Positions 1 through 12,100 of a stretch of DNA of 64,000 nt are shown in pieces. The position numbers were made by a program, and so were the translations under genes. This stretch comes from Microcebus murinus (Eukaryota > Chordata > Mammalia > Primates > Cheirogaleidae), in NCBI RefSeq assembly GCF_040939455.1, contig NC_134108.1:82070001-82134000 (forward strand). Reading direction: 5' to 3'. The first letter of the stretch is position 1. Each line of letters opens with the position of its first letter. Below the pieces are notes generated by a model. The model did not search any database. It saw only the letters and a list, made by a program, of their open reading frames with translations, and was not told the origin of the DNA.

Positions 1-1516
1 GGACAAGGGCTGGCATCCTACTATATAAACACATGGTTGTCATAATGTCGATGTCAACAGAAAGATATGCAACCTCAGCTCCGTGATGTTCTAGAAAACA
101 TGTCGGGTAAACACTCAGGCAGAGGGTCTCTGCTTGGGTTCCTGAGAAATCTGTGTGTAGTGTGATTATTAATGATGTCTTGGCTATTCTACAATAATGC
201 TTATAGAATTACCTTTACAAAAAAAAAAGCCATACAAAACAATCTCTAGGATCCCTCCATGAAAAAGTAAAAGACCACACCGTACATACGGTTCAAGTAT
301 TCTTATGAGCCTAGTAACATTTTTTCATCAGATAAACGATTTGCTGCTCAATTAAAGGAGACTGTGCTGATTACGAATGCCTGGTCCCTGTTCAGGAGGT
401 TTCAGAATGGATTTCCATGAAGTGCTCTCTGATTCACTGCCAAACTTGGCAGGGATGGAGGTTTGTTTTGGCCTCCTCCTCCGTGCCTTTCTGAGGCAAG
501 AGAGAAGCACTTGGCCCACACTGAGCCTGGTGCTCCATGTCAAGCACCACTCCTGAGTCAACCAGCCCCAGCTCGGTTTCCTATGCATCCTCCTAGCAAA
601 CAAGCTTCCTAGCAAGTGAATACACAGATTAGTAAAATTGGGACACCATGCTAGTGCTTGGAGAGCCACAATTCAAAGCATAAGCGTCATGCTTTATATG
701 TGTACCTCTCCATCAAGAAAAGTGGGTCCAGTTTTCACCTATCTGAAATGACTAATACTAATGACTAAGAGTGAGGCTGTGGTAATAAACTGCTTTATCC
801 CAGGTCTCTCGTCAGATGGGTCATCCAATATGGCTTGTCTGCCTGGAAGATGGCTCTGAAAATCTCTTGGAAATGAAAAGGAAGTGGATAGTTGCCTCAA
901 AGCTGGCCACAGTCCAAGATCTTAAATCAAAGGCAAAGAAAAGTCCCTGGCAGAATGGCCTCATAGTGGCCATTATTTGTCGAGAGTGATGTGTGGGTAA
1001 ATCCCTCTTTTTAGGAAAGTGTGGCAGCCAAATCTGTCTGCAGAGGTGATGACATGGTTGAACACTAAGAGAGGAGGAGGCCTTGCCCTAAATTGGTTAT
1101 TCTGCTTTTCTGATCCCTGGGTCACTGGAGAGGCAGATGAGAAGAGAAGGGCCATGCCACTGCTTGATTTCCCTGTACTCTCATGAAGCAGGAGATGACC
1201 AAGAAGCAGGCACATCAAAGCTTGTCTAGGCTCAAGCATGAGAATCACTGTGCATGGTCTTAGCTGTTTTTATTGAAGTCATCAGACGGTCAGAGCTTGC
1301 ACAGAAATATATCTAAGACCATTCAAATTTGTCTGTTTACATAACTCAGATGACAGCTATGCATTATAGATCTATCTATAGAAGATATAAAACTCTATCT
1401 GTAAATATATCTGGCAAATTTGAAATTTGTATTCTCAGAATGATTATTAATCCAGCCTAGGGCTAATGTTGAAGAAGGTTATTAGCATAAATTTTATTTT
1501 TAAGAATAATTTTTTT

Positions 1517-1610
1517 AATTTATTTTTTTATTTCAGCATATTATGGGGGTACAAATTTTAAGGTTTCAAATAATGCCCTTCCCCCCCCACAAGTTTTAGT
1601 CGGTAGAGCA
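1517..1610 (-). mobile_element. Very short L1 3' end
   Basis: Lemur-type L1 3' terminus in reverse complement (cagcatattatgggggtac). It is only about 94 bp long, between perfect 16-bp duplications (1501-1516 and 1611-1626). Confidence 0.85.
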
Positions 1611-2744
1611 TAAGAATAATTTTTTTTTAAAGAACATGTTACTCCTTTCAAAATTAGAACTATTAGTTGCTAGACATTTCATCCAAAGCTCAATGCTGTT
1701 TTCTATAAAAACAAAAAAATCCCAAGTCTAGGACTCTTAGGCTAATATTTGACAAGAATGCTAGTGAGCTCTGGGAACACAGCTAATCCTTTTCTTTTGA
1801 TTGTTATTATGCTCTTTTTTTCACTTTGATGAGAATTCTATGAGAAAAAAAAAAAAAAACTAAAACAAAAAAACCTAAGACGATCAACAGCTTTTATTCA
1901 CCTTTACAATTCCCTGGCTAATGATGCTTATACATAACCTATATCTTAACTTCACCTTGAAAGTTGAAGTTTGTGGTAATGATTCTTCTAAGGGACCAAT
2001 TCCAGAAAATTTACAGTGGGACAAAACCAAGCTGTGTCCTAGCTTCTCTTCCCCTAATGACTGGCTACAACTTCTTGAAGAACTGGACATGTTACCCTCA
2101 TCCTCGAACTCACAGAACAGAAAGATATAAGTAATCACGGATAGAGTCCCCCTTTGATAACACGACCTTACGATATGGCCATAAGAGAGATATTGTCCTC
2201 TGATATAATCATTTTCTGCAAGCATGACTTTATATTCACAATTTCAAAGCTCTACTTATCATTTTTAATAAATATCTAATTAGCTGATTAATACTAGTTA
2301 GTGATTTCAGATCATATTTTCAGCCAGTTTATCCCACACAGTACTGGAAAATTACATCACTTAAAAGTTAAATGTTCCATGAATACTTGCAAAGAATACT
2401 TTCATGAGCACAACATGGTTTTTAATAACCTGATGATAATCTTCCCTAAGCAAAAGTTACCATTTCCATGTTCTATGATACAGAACTTTGGGATCTCAGT
2501 CTCTCTCACGTACCGCCCTGTTGACCCCAATCTGAACTTGTGTTCTGAGGAATTTCCTGGAAGTTCATCCACAACACTCTTTTGTGTGGAGAGGAACAGT
2601 CTTTTGGATACTCGTGCTTCTATGCTACATTCTGAAGACACTAAAGCATGCAGATCTCATCTGAATTCATCCAGAATACTTGCCAGTGAGTTTAACCTTA
2701 AACTGTCTGCTGCCTAAAACTTACTCAAATTTCAGCAGAATAAT

Positions 2745-2945
2745 TGAGAACTTAGACTCTGAGACTAAGTTGTGAGGATAAATCCTGGCTCTGCCATTTA
2801 CTACTGTGTGTGATATTGGAGAAGTTATGTACATTAGTTCCTTTATTTGGAAAATAAGAATAATGATCGAATATGCCTTATAGGGCTTATTTTGAGGATT
2901 AAACCAACATTTATACATAAAGTATTTACAAGCACTCAAAAGGAG
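2745..2945 (+). repeat. MIR SINE
   Basis: Follows the MIR core order: gactctgagac, cctggctctgccatttact, gtgtgatattggagaag, then gttt/cctttatttggaaaat and gaggattaaa. Confidence 0.85.
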
Positions 2946-3168
2946 ATGAAAATTATTACAAAAAGCTCTGTTTTGAAAAACTGTAATTGTGGATGAGTTT
3001 TTGAAGCAGAATGGATATTCAATTTTTTTGTGTATTCAACCAGATCATGGGAGAGCTTTATACTCATAGCACAATGTTTTACCCTGTGAAAAACTGTTTC
3101 TGTTGATGGTACTTGGGTGTTAAATATTTACTTATATTAGGTTCTCAAAAGAAACAGAGCCAATAGGT

Positions 3169-3170
<2 letters not shown>

Positions 3171-3242
<72 letters not shown>

Positions 3243-3257
3243 AAGAAAGAGAGAGAA
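3171..3257. repeat. (GT/TA)n(GA)n microsatellite
   Basis: About 50 bp of TA repeats followed by about 35 bp of GA repeats, within an old interspersed repeat. Confidence 0.95.
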
Positions 3258-3279
3258 ATGTATTTTTAAGAATTGACTC

Positions 3280-3605
3280 ATGGCCTGGAGCAGTGGCTCA
3301 CACCTGTAATCCTAGCACTCTGGGAGGCTGAGGCAGGTGGATCATTTGAGCTCAAGAGTTTGAGACCAGCCTGAGCAAGAGCGAGACCCCCATCTCTACT
3401 AAAAAATAGAAAGAAATTAGCTGGACAACTAAATATATATATATATAGAAAATATTAGCCAGGCATGGCGGCTCATGCCTGTAGTCCCAGCTACTTGGGA
3501 GGCTGAGGCAGGAGGATTGCTTGAGCCCAGGAGTTTGAGGCTGCACTGTAGCCTGGGCAACAAAGTAGACTCTGTCTCAAAAAAAAAAAAAAAAAAAAAA
3601 GAAAT
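3280..3605 (+). mobile_element. Strepsirrhine-type Alu dimer
   Basis: Starts ggcctggagcagtggctcac, has both arms and a poly-A tail, and carries the lemur-type linker (ggacaact followed by a TA-rich stretch and a repeated 'ttagccaggc' second-arm start). It is flanked by the 9-bp duplication aattgactc (3271-3279 and 3606-3614). It is inserted inside an older repeat. Confidence 0.95.
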
Positions 3606-4364
3606 AATTGACTCGCGATTATAGGGCCTGACAAGCTCAAAAAATCTTCAGTGCAAGTCAGCAGCTGGGGACTTAAGAAAGAGTTGGTATTGTAGCTCTA
3701 GTCTGAAGGCAAGTCAGGAGGCAGAATTCCCTCTTCCTTGGGGACCTCAGTCTTTTTCTCTTCAACTGATTTCATGAGGCCCATCCACATCATGGGGGGT
3801 AATCTTCTTTACTCAAAATCTACTGATTTAAATGTCAATCTCCTCTAAAAAATACCTTCACGGTGACATCTACACTGCTATTTGACTAGGTATCTGGGTA
3901 CTGTGCAGCCTAGTCAAGTTGACAAATAAATTACCCACCACATTCCCTTCAAGACAGGACGTAAGAATTATCTCTGTAAAACTTAGGGAGTTCATAAGGA
4001 TGCAGCTGAAAATGAATTGACCATGTAATGAAGCAGAAGGGCTCAGAAGAAGCACTTCTTGGTTTTCTGTTTCTCCAGAGGGAATGTTGGCTTTTATTCT
4101 AGAGACATTGTGAACTACACAACTAATTGTACTTTCCATATTTGCATAGGTTGCTGGGAAGCTCAGAGCCATCACTTGGCAACACTCCAGGGAAGAGTCT
4201 AAGACTCGAGGGATACATTTTAGGTGCTGAGTTAGCCTCTGTGCCATGTTGATTGTCTTTCCTCATATTTTTAACTTATATATCAGTGCCTTTTCCAAAT
4301 GTACCCACCTTTCTTTTCCACATAAATCCATAAAGTTATATTAATTCTCTTTGTCTGTGTGCCC

Positions 4365-4530
4365 TCAACGATCCTAAGTCCCTTGAAAATAAGGACCACG
4401 CCTATTCACTGGTGAACCACCAGCTCCTAACACAGTATCTAGTTTATAACGGCTCATCCTAACACAGTATCTAGACCGCAATTGGTTCTGAAAAAATATT
4501 TATTGAATAAATAAATGAATGTATCTTTAG
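4365..4530 (+). repeat. L2 3' end
   Basis: Ends ...tatctag...gttctgaaaaaatatttattgaataaataaatgaatg, the L2 terminal pattern. It includes an 18-bp direct repeat, tcctaacacagtatctag, at 4425 and 4457. Confidence 0.6.
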
Positions 4531-4637
4531 AAAACCACCTCAAGTCCACTTTAGAATAAATCACAACATAATTGCTACATAAAATTATAGTCTAGTCTAT
4601 ATAAAAATGCTTTGTGATACTTAGAAGTGTAATTCTA

Positions 4638-5088
4638 GGGTTTTCTTTAATTTTAGCATATTATGGGGGTACAAGTATTAAGGTTACGTATATTGCTCTT
4701 GCCCCCATGCCCCCTAGAGTCAGAGCTTCAAGCGTGTCCATCCCCCAAACGTTGCACATCTTACTTGTTGTGTTTGTATATACCCATCCCCCCTCCCCCC
4801 TCCCACCTGCCGGACACCTGATAAATGTTATTCCTAGATGTCCACTGAGGTGTTGATCCGTTAATACCAATTTGCTGGTGAGTACATGTGGTGCGGGTTT
4901 TTCCATTCTTGAGATACTTCGCTTAGTAGAATGGGTTCCAGCTCTATCCAGGAAAATACAAGAGGTGCTATATCACCATTGTCTCTTAAAGCTGAGTAGG
5001 TTGTTTTTTAATTGTTTTATTTCATGAAATTATGGGGGTACAAATATTTTGGTTACATGTTATGACTTTGCCACATCCCAACCATGAA
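4638..5088 (-). mobile_element. Two L1 3' ends in tandem
   Basis: 4641-5000 is a lemur-type L1 3' UTR with its C-rich (G-rich in L1 sense) stretch at 4787-4812. 5001-5088 is a second, diverged L1 3' end in the same orientation. The pair is flanked by the 10-bp repeat gtaattctag (4628-4637 and 5089-5098). Confidence 0.8.
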
Positions 5089-5520
5089 GTAATTCTAGTT
5101 TTTAAAGAGGGAAGAAGAGATAATGTCAGTTGAGGCATTCATCTGATAAATTGATACAAAAGAAAAGAATAGAAACTGAAATGCTGACCTTCAATTCTGA
5201 CTATTATGACTCTTCTCTTTTGTTGAAAATCATTGATAAAGGTGAGCTGGCCCTTCTTCATGGGGGGTTAGTGGATAGTGGGGAGGGAAGTGTACTCGGC
5301 AATCCCTCAAGGGGCTTTTTAGCCTCTCCCTTAGGTGGTTGCTATGAGAAGGATCATTTTGAGAATGCATCGTTTGTCTTTACGTAAGAATTGTTAGGTG
5401 CTCTAGCTGGGTTATTCGATGGGTCTTATTAACTTAGCTGGCTTTCAGGTGTCAATGTATTAGTTTACTTGTGACCAAGAATCCTTAATGTTGTCTTCCA
5501 CTTGATTAAACTCTAGACAG

Positions 5521-5572
5521 TTTTCTTTTTCTTTTTCTTTCTTTCTTTCTTTTTTTTTTTTTTTTTTTTTTT
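5521..5572. repeat. (TTTC)n and T-run
   Basis: Pyrimidine-only tract ending in about 23 T. Confidence 0.9.
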
Positions 5573-5689
5573 ACAGCTTTTACTTTAGAAAACTTGTAAA
5601 TCCTTTATCTGCCTCTTTGAGATGTAGACTTTTTAGAAAAAAACTTGCCAGTTTTACAGCCCAGGAAAGTCTTTCTCAAGGACCTTGGA

Positions 5690-6040
5690 ACCATCCCTTT
5701 AAAATACGATCTCAAGAAAGGTAGTGCCCCATCTCCCAGTTTCTGTGGATGGGTAGGAGCCTAAATTCTACAGGCGCCTTGCTCCAAATGTAAAACTACC
5801 TCCAGTCTTGACGATACAAGGAAGTTTATGTTTCTCTGGGATTAGGCCAATTAGCAAACACAGGTGGCCTATCCTCCCTCACCCCCATCCTAGCTGTTAA
5901 AAACTCTCCCGCTTTTTAGCTTAGATTGAGTACTAGCCCCTTTCCCCTAATGCAATTGGCCTGGATAAATTCTACTTTGCCTGTGTAATTTTGTCCAGTG
6001 CAATTTTTGCCTTGACCCTTGGGTGCCAGGTCTGAGGACT
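5690..6040 (+). repeat. LTR-like fragment
   Basis: The order ctgttaaaaactctcccgct...gataaattctactttgcctg...cagtgcaatttttgcc resembles the end of an endogenous retrovirus LTR. There is no internal viral reading frame nearby. Family unknown. Confidence 0.35.
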
Positions 6041-6589
6041 CATATTAATGACATTTTAAGGACTGATTTATAAAACAAAGTGCCAGTTTTTATATTTTAA
6101 AACCGAACCAGCTAAATATTTCTGAACAAACATCCCAGTACCAGCAAGTTATATAGTATAAAGGTACAAGGAGAAGTCTAACCCAAGAAATGATTGGTAA
6201 ACACTGCATTAAAATTAGCTGTTCTCACCTAGCTTGCAATATTTATCACTTTCACTTTGGAGTTATTGCTGCATAAAGAGCCAAGCCTATTTGTTTAATA
6301 TGGCAAAATCCTTTCTTTCAATCATTATTGGCTAAACATCAACAATTTTGGAAAACTTCTTCTCATTCTAGTGGGTTCTTTCTTTACCTGTGACAATGTT
6401 GAATTTTACCTGAGCCTTATGCTCTCAGAATACAGCAAGGGTCAAGAAATCTAAGCCCCCCCTCCCCACCACCACCACTGGATAACTTGACTAAACTTCA
6501 GACAGCCTTCTTTCTCCTGGGCCGTGAATTTTGGACAACTCTGAGTTTAAACAAGTGTTGGGAGCTTAACCAAGCAATGGAAAACAGAA

Positions 6590-6860
6590 CAGCCTTTCAG
6601 AAATGGCTGACCACAAAGAAAGACATTTCCTGCTCAAAAACCTGATTATATTGCCTGCTCACCCCACGTCCACATACCCAGCTCTTTCTAGTCATTTTTA
6701 CTCTTCCATATTAAAGAGAAAGCCTTTCTTCCTGACCTCTGAGATGCTTATAGATCTCACAGTTGGAGAGTTCTCACTATTGCATTAGTCCCCCTTCTCC
6801 TATTGGAATAGTCTTTTCAAATAAAGTCTCTCTTTCTCTAAATCTGATTTTTTTTATTTG
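6590..6860 (+). repeat. LTR-like fragment with AATAAA
   Basis: ctgagatgcttatagatctcac...cactattgcattagtcccccttctcc...tttcaaataaagtctctctt looks like the R/U5 part of an ERV1-type LTR. No gag, pol or env reading frame is present. Low certainty. Confidence 0.4.
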
Positions 6861-7619
6861 ACACCTAAAATGATTGCTATTTTCATTGATTGCCATTTTT
6901 TTTAATCTACATTCTATGGTTCTTGGTTCTGAAATCTTCTTTCTGCTGTACTTCTCCAGTTACAAATTTAACTTCAGAAGCATCTCACGCGTAAGATCAT
7001 TTTGTCACCATGGAAAACTTTGTGTGGATTGATATGCTAGAGATATATTTGTGTCATATTTTTCAATGAAGTACTATAGGTTTTTAAAATTTAATTAGTT
7101 GGTTTTGACATGGATGACTCCTGAAAACTAAAACTTTATCAAGTTTCTCTAAGGAGCTGAGGATGAATTAAAATTTACAAACTAAATTTTCTGAAGCAAA
7201 GCTTTGTTGGTTTGTTGACTATGATATTTCTTTTTCAAAAAATTGTGGCTATGTGTCTCTACAGAGTCTGAAGATAACTTGAAAATTCAGGTTGGCTTCT
7301 CTCTTCAGTATGCTCTTGCATGTGTGCAGGTAATAATAAAATTAGTGAAATATTAGCTATGTGTATTTAAAGCAGGTGCAAATAAAACCACACCATGGAC
7401 CACAGAACCAAATCTATTTAAGAATATCTGTTATTTTGGGTCAGGCATGCTTTTCTCTACAATCAGCTACTGGCCTCACCACAATCATGACAGCTGACAC
7501 ATGTTTCTAGTTTTATGCCTCTACTTCTCGCCTGAAAATAACTCCAGGGAACTTGTTATATAATTTGATTTGGGGACTTAATAATTTAGAAGGAACAAGG
7601 AGAAACATCATGGTGTCAT

Positions 7620-7765
7620 GGAAAATGGCTCTAGAGTAGGAGTCAGGAGACCTGGGCTCTCATATTGGGGCTGTCATTTATTTATGGTAACCTTAGGTAG
7701 GTCATTTAAACTCCTCTGGGCCTCCATTTCTTTAGGATAATTAATTGCTGCCTCATGTATTAATC
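7620..7765 (+). repeat. MIR SINE
   Basis: MIR-like core: gagtcaggagacctgggctc, a degraded 'ctgtcattta', aggtaggtcatttaaactcctctgggcctccatttc. Confidence 0.75.
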
Positions 7766-7989
7766 TTAAGGACAAAAAGATCATATATGTAATAAGGGTT
7801 TATTAATATTGAAATAATATCATTACTTGTTATAATATGTATCTCATATCTTCAATAGATTATGAGCTATGTAAAACAGGGGCCCTAGAGGACCATAACC
7901 GCCTAACATAGGAATAGACACATAATACTTATCATAATAGTTCAATAAATCCTTCCAGTGTGTGACTTGTATGTATGACTATAAGCAAT

Positions 7990-8340
7990 ACTAAAATACA
8001 TTTCACAAATGACTCAACAAACATTTATTGTGTGAACATTATTGTGTAGATCCCTTAAGAAATACAAAATGGATCAGTATGACTCCTACCCTCAAGGCAG
8101 AGGGCATCAGAAATGTGTATAAATAACAAGATAGAAGACTTGAAGAGTCCTAAGAGAGGTACAGAAGCAGTGCCATAAGAGTTCACTAGAGAAATTATTT
8201 CTAGCTTGGAAAATTATGAGGAATTTCATGAAGATGAATTAGGAGCTGTACCTTGAAGCATAAGTAAAATTAAGACATGGAGGAAGGCGAAGAAATTCTA
8301 GTCCAAGAGCACAAATATCCTGGTAGATGATGAGCGCAGT
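7990..8340 (+). repeat. Old mammalian-wide repeat
   Basis: Begins caacaaacatttattgtgtgaac...taccctcaaggcag and continues aggagctgtaccttgaagca. This is the common 'ctcaaggag / tgagctgagtcttgaagga' repeat type. Family not fixed. Confidence 0.45.
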
Positions 8341-8411
8341 GGGCTGGGAAGAAACCTCGCGGGACTGGAGGACATACCGCCATCTATGGGGATAGCTGCA
8401 ACTCAGCTTTG

Positions 8412-8414
<3 letters not shown>

Positions 8415-8461
<47 letters not shown>
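8415..8461. repeat. (GT)n microsatellite
   Basis: About 23 GT units running into gcatgcgcacac, an alternating purine-pyrimidine palindrome. Confidence 0.95.
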
Positions 8462-8462
<1 letters not shown>

Positions 8463-8990
8463 ATGCGCACACATGAGACAGAGTGTAGGAGTGAAATAGA
8501 AACTTAAAGGGAGTGGGCCAGAAGAGGGTTTCCTTAAAATTATGATTCCTTGATACTTATCAACCTGCACTTTTGGCTATATTAATAGATTAAAAAAAAC
8601 CAACCAAAAAACCCCACTACTGCCACAACTTGGCATCCTTCTTAGAGTAACCAAAACATCTGCCCTAACATTTTTAAGTACGTAATTTCTAGTTAGTTTT
8701 AATATATTAATCTAATATTGAGTTACTAGAAGTAAAGGAAAATCAAAATGAAAGATGGCAAGATTTTATTTTATGGCAGTGAATATTTACAGGAATATTA
8801 TTAGCCTAATAGATGAAATTTATATGTTTTTAAAAATATACTGAATTTATGTTTTCAAACATATGCTTAGTGTGTTTTATCCATCAAGATTTTATAATTT
8901 GGAATGGGTGTCTGCATACATGGTTTGCATCCACACCTGTATATTACTGAGATGGAGCTGGGCATTATGGATTGAGATATTTTGACACAT

Positions 8991-9078
8991 AGATAGATAT
9001 ACACACACATATATAGAGGCATGTACATATATACATACACATACACATATGTGTGTGTATTATATATGTATATAGAGA
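8991..9078. repeat. Mixed AC/AT low-complexity repeat
   Basis: Interrupted ATAG, AC, AT and GT dinucleotide runs; the open frame through it is an artefact of the repeat. Confidence 0.85.
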
Positions 9079-10308
9079 GAAAGAGTGTGAGAGAGATTGA
9101 TTTATCAAATATTATTCATATCACCAAAAAGTCATCTTATAAATTCAATAGGCTATACAATTACATTATAATTAACATAAAGTTTAATTTATTGAAAAAT
9201 CAGTCCTTGGTTATGTTATACTCTTTTTTTTGCATAACAATGTTGCTTTTATTTTGAAAATCTGATTAAAAATATACTTTTAACATCTTGACATTGAGAA
9301 CATTATAAGTATCTGACAAGAGTTCAGCGTGAGCTGTGGGGTTCTTAAGGCTCTAGCTCAGAGGCGCACTTGAGTGTTGAAGCACCGTCGTCTCTGCATC
9401 GTGGTGGCCTGAGCGCCGGGTCCCCAAGGTCGTGGAGAGCAGGAACGATTGGCTTGCGTTTCGGGCAGACCGCAGAAGAACGCACGCAGCTCAGGTTCAG
9501 CCACAGACTAATCTAAACAAACAGTTTAAGAACTTTTGAGGCCCCCCAGTCTCCACTACACCCTTCCCTTCCTTGCCTCAGACTGAAAAACACAATTTCA
9601 GGTCATTGAGAGGACCAAGGATCTGTGCAACCCTTCCCACGGCATTTCCTGGAATGTGTATCTGAGGGAAGCAAAAGACGTCGCTGTGGCTTTAACAAGA
9701 GAGAACAGACACCGCGGACCCTTTGTGCAGTTGGCCCCACTCAGGCTTCCCACTTTCCAACCAGAGACAAATCATTCTGACAAATACAGCTACTCCGCTT
9801 TTCCTTCTGCTAGAGAATATATAGATAAAAAAATCTTTTAAATCCTGAATACGTTCATTTTTTTTGTATGCTATGTAGAACTGTAATATGAGTAGTTTTC
9901 TTTTGTAAAACATGCAGCGAACTTCATTACTTAAAATTAACATTTCCCCTGTATTATTTTTCTGTATGGTAGCTTACTGTTTTCTACTAGTTGTGTCTTT
10001 TTGCCACAAGATAGAAAAAAAAAACATAATTTTATGTAAGGGTATGATGGCAGCAGATTTTTGACAAGCCCCATTTACATAGTACATTGTTTCAAAGGGT
10101 GTTTGAGTAGAAAATACAGAAGCACTATACAAACCTATTATTACATTTGAGAAATCATTAGCCTCAAAGGAGTAATAACGGTATGCTATTAAAACCGTGA
10201 ATACATTTTCAGTATCTGTATTGAAAAAAAAAAACTTTATAAATATGTAAATTTCTGTTCAACAAATCCAAAATAAAATGCACTAAAAAACTGATATGTA
10301 GACAAAAG

Positions 10309-10314
10309 TTTATT
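10309..10314 (-). terminator. Polyadenylation signal AATAAA (distal)
   Basis: TTTATT on the plus strand reads AATAAA in the gene direction, about 610 nt after the stop, with a G/T-rich stretch 25-55 nt further downstream. Confidence 0.55.
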
Positions 10315-10441
10315 TACACCATACAACATTTTAAATATTTTATACACAGCTGCAGCAGAGAAAGCTACTCCGAGCTTTCTAGAGAAAACTGCAATAATAA
10401 AGATGTGAAATATATTATTCATATAAAAGTGAGATTATTAC

Positions 10442-10447
10442 TTTATT
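10442..10447 (-). terminator. Polyadenylation signal AATAAA (proximal alternative)
   Basis: A second AATAAA in the gene direction, about 480 nt after the stop. It would give a shorter UTR. Downstream U/GU content is less striking than for the distal signal. Confidence 0.4.
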
Positions 10448-10921
10448 GCATTTAAAGCAATGAAGAATGTAGCTCAACAAACATTCATTTAATGACAAAA
10501 ACTTTGCTTTTATATTATAAAGTAAAAAGTGTAGTAATGGCCAAACAGACTGTTATAAACTTTAAAAACTGCATAAATATATACATTGTGCTTCATGGTG
10601 AAGTTTTTTGAAAACTAAACCATATGAAGCAGTTACAACATGAATCGTTGCTTGAGGTTTATCTATAAAGATTACCTTACAAATCCATTCCACGGGTACT
10701 TACAACACAGGATGGTCAGAACTGTACACCTGGTCATCTCTCCACTAGCCTGACTAGCGGGAAGTTACCATATGAAAACACCACTGACGTTTGGCACGGG
10801 AAGGTCCTGACATGATAGTCACACTGTCCAGATAGAAATGTCAGGCTTCGCAAGTCTTAAGTGTCAGTGCAATAAATTGTTTGTTTGTTTTTTTCCTCCA
10901 CCTCCGTCCATTTTGATTTTG

Positions 10922-11110
10922 TTAAACTTCTGTCTGAAAGTCACCCTCTTGCACATCCAGAGGCAAATTCAGACACTTCTCCCACTCTGCCGGCCTCAGT
11001 TCCAAAGAATCCTTTGCCTCTGTATCTAAGACATTGATTGTGGTGTAATGTTGGTAGTCACTGGGGTTTTTGAAAGTGTCCCATGGATTCTTGTTTGGCG
11101 CTGGATTTTC
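10922..11110 (-). CDS. ADGRB3: ADGRB3 terminal coding exon with PDZ ligand
   Basis: This coding part of the last exon is 189 nt: 62 residues from [13 protein letters not shown] to the end, plus a TAA stop. The acceptor is tcaacag. The protein ends in QTEV, a class I PDZ-binding motif (Thr at -2, Val at 0) shared with BAI1, which recruits scaffold proteins at the postsynaptic membrane (family knowledge). From memory, Asp replaces Glu in NPSDYQH and Ser replaces Ala in AKDSLEL relative to human; both are conservative. The 3' UTR follows at lower coordinates. Confidence 0.97.
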   Translation of the reverse strand, partial: ENPAPNKNPWDTFKNPSDYQHYTTINVLDTEAKDSLELRPAEWEKCLNLPLDVQEGDFQTEV

Positions 11111-12100
11111 CTGTTGAGAAGATGAGGGAAAGAGAGTCATTCATTTGATATTTGAATTTTCCAGGAAAGGAGCCTATTTATAACCTTGATCCAGTTTATA
11201 TAATTCAGAGATGATTGGAAATGATGGCCAGCTGCAGGAAATAGTTCTGATTTTAGTGGTTTTTTTTTTTTTCATTGACCGAATTGATGAATACCTTCTC
11301 TAAGTTATCCTACAATTTTCTAGGAATCAAAGGAAGTGAAAATAGTATTATGGAAGGCAAAGTAGACGACTTTTTGTTTTGAGCATCATGTCAAATGTCA
11401 GTATGGCTATATGTGCAACTAGGAGAAAGCATTAAGTCACCACTAAGACTAACTGTAGAAAATATAAGTATTGGGACAATTTTTGGTGGGATAAACAAAT
11501 TGGAGGATATTTAATGGAGCATATTATTTAATAATAGAAACAGTTCCAAACTAAGAGTATTTCATAAAAAGAATTTTAGATCAGTATCTTTGCTTAGTTT
11601 TTCTCAAGAAATTATCCTTTATAGAATATTTAAATGCTGCTATAGTCCCCTGTGTAGTGATTTTTTTCTGTTGTACAATACCAAGATTCACTAAAATTAA
11701 TCATTATTCATGAGAGAAAATTTAACTGTTTCTCTAAATAATTTTTCAACTTTTAATTTTATCCCAACAAGCCCCATTAAGCTGTATGAGGCTTTCCTCT
11801 TGAAAATCATTGCCTTTTAATTGCTATTAGCTCCTGATTTCTTTTATTCAAGATTATTAAAGTGGTTTAAAAAGCCCAGCATTCTAATTTTATTTTCATT
11901 CTTCACTATAGACTTGTTTAGTGAGAATACTATGGTTGTTGAATGTGTCCTTCCCCTTTCCAAGATTTGGCCTATAACTGACTCTCAAGTGGAACATAAA
12001 ATAGGTACTTGGATTATTATCTGGATTCACTCAGTACATTAAACATCATTTTGAGCTATGGGTAAGAAAGAGAGACAATCTATAGATATACTTATAACTA

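Larger units (their letters stand above)
3139..3970 (+). repeat. Old interspersed repeat split by an Alu
   Basis: The block from ggttctcaaaagaaacagag, through the TA/GA repeat, to the part after the Alu (agtctgaaggcaagtcaggaggcagaattccctcttcc..., ctactgatttaaatgtcaatct) is a familiar high-copy mammalian repeat. I cannot fix its family name. Confidence 0.55.
1..10289. other. Intergenic region downstream of ADGRB3
   Basis: No coding region or RNA gene is supported. The stretch holds the repeats listed separately (L1 tails, an Alu, MIR, L2, LTR-like pieces, microsatellites) and a CpG-enriched patch at 9.36-9.83 kb. Open frames here are short, lack homology that I can recognise, and several run through repeats. 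I see nothing specific in 1-1500, 1630-2740 or 8480-8990. Confidence 0.7.
10290..10921 (-). other. ADGRB3: ADGRB3 3' UTR (inferred extent)
   Basis: This A+T-rich sequence follows the stop codon. Two AATAAA hexamers occur on the minus strand, at 10442-10447 and 10309-10314. The distal one is followed by T/G-rich sequence (10255-10285) suited to cleavage, so the main end is placed near 10290, giving a UTR of about 630 nt. A longer UTR reaching the CpG-enriched patch near 9.4-9.8 kb cannot be excluded. Confidence 0.6.

Noticed and set aside
2301..2717. 138-codon plus-strand frame
   Set aside because: No recognisable domain, no splice or polyadenylation context, and no homology that I know of.
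3171..3257. CRISPR-like or tandem gene array
   Set aside because: It is a simple dinucleotide microsatellite in a mammalian genome.
5690..6860. Possible endogenous retrovirus provirus
   Set aside because: Only LTR-like fragments are suggested; no gag, pol or env similarity lies between them.
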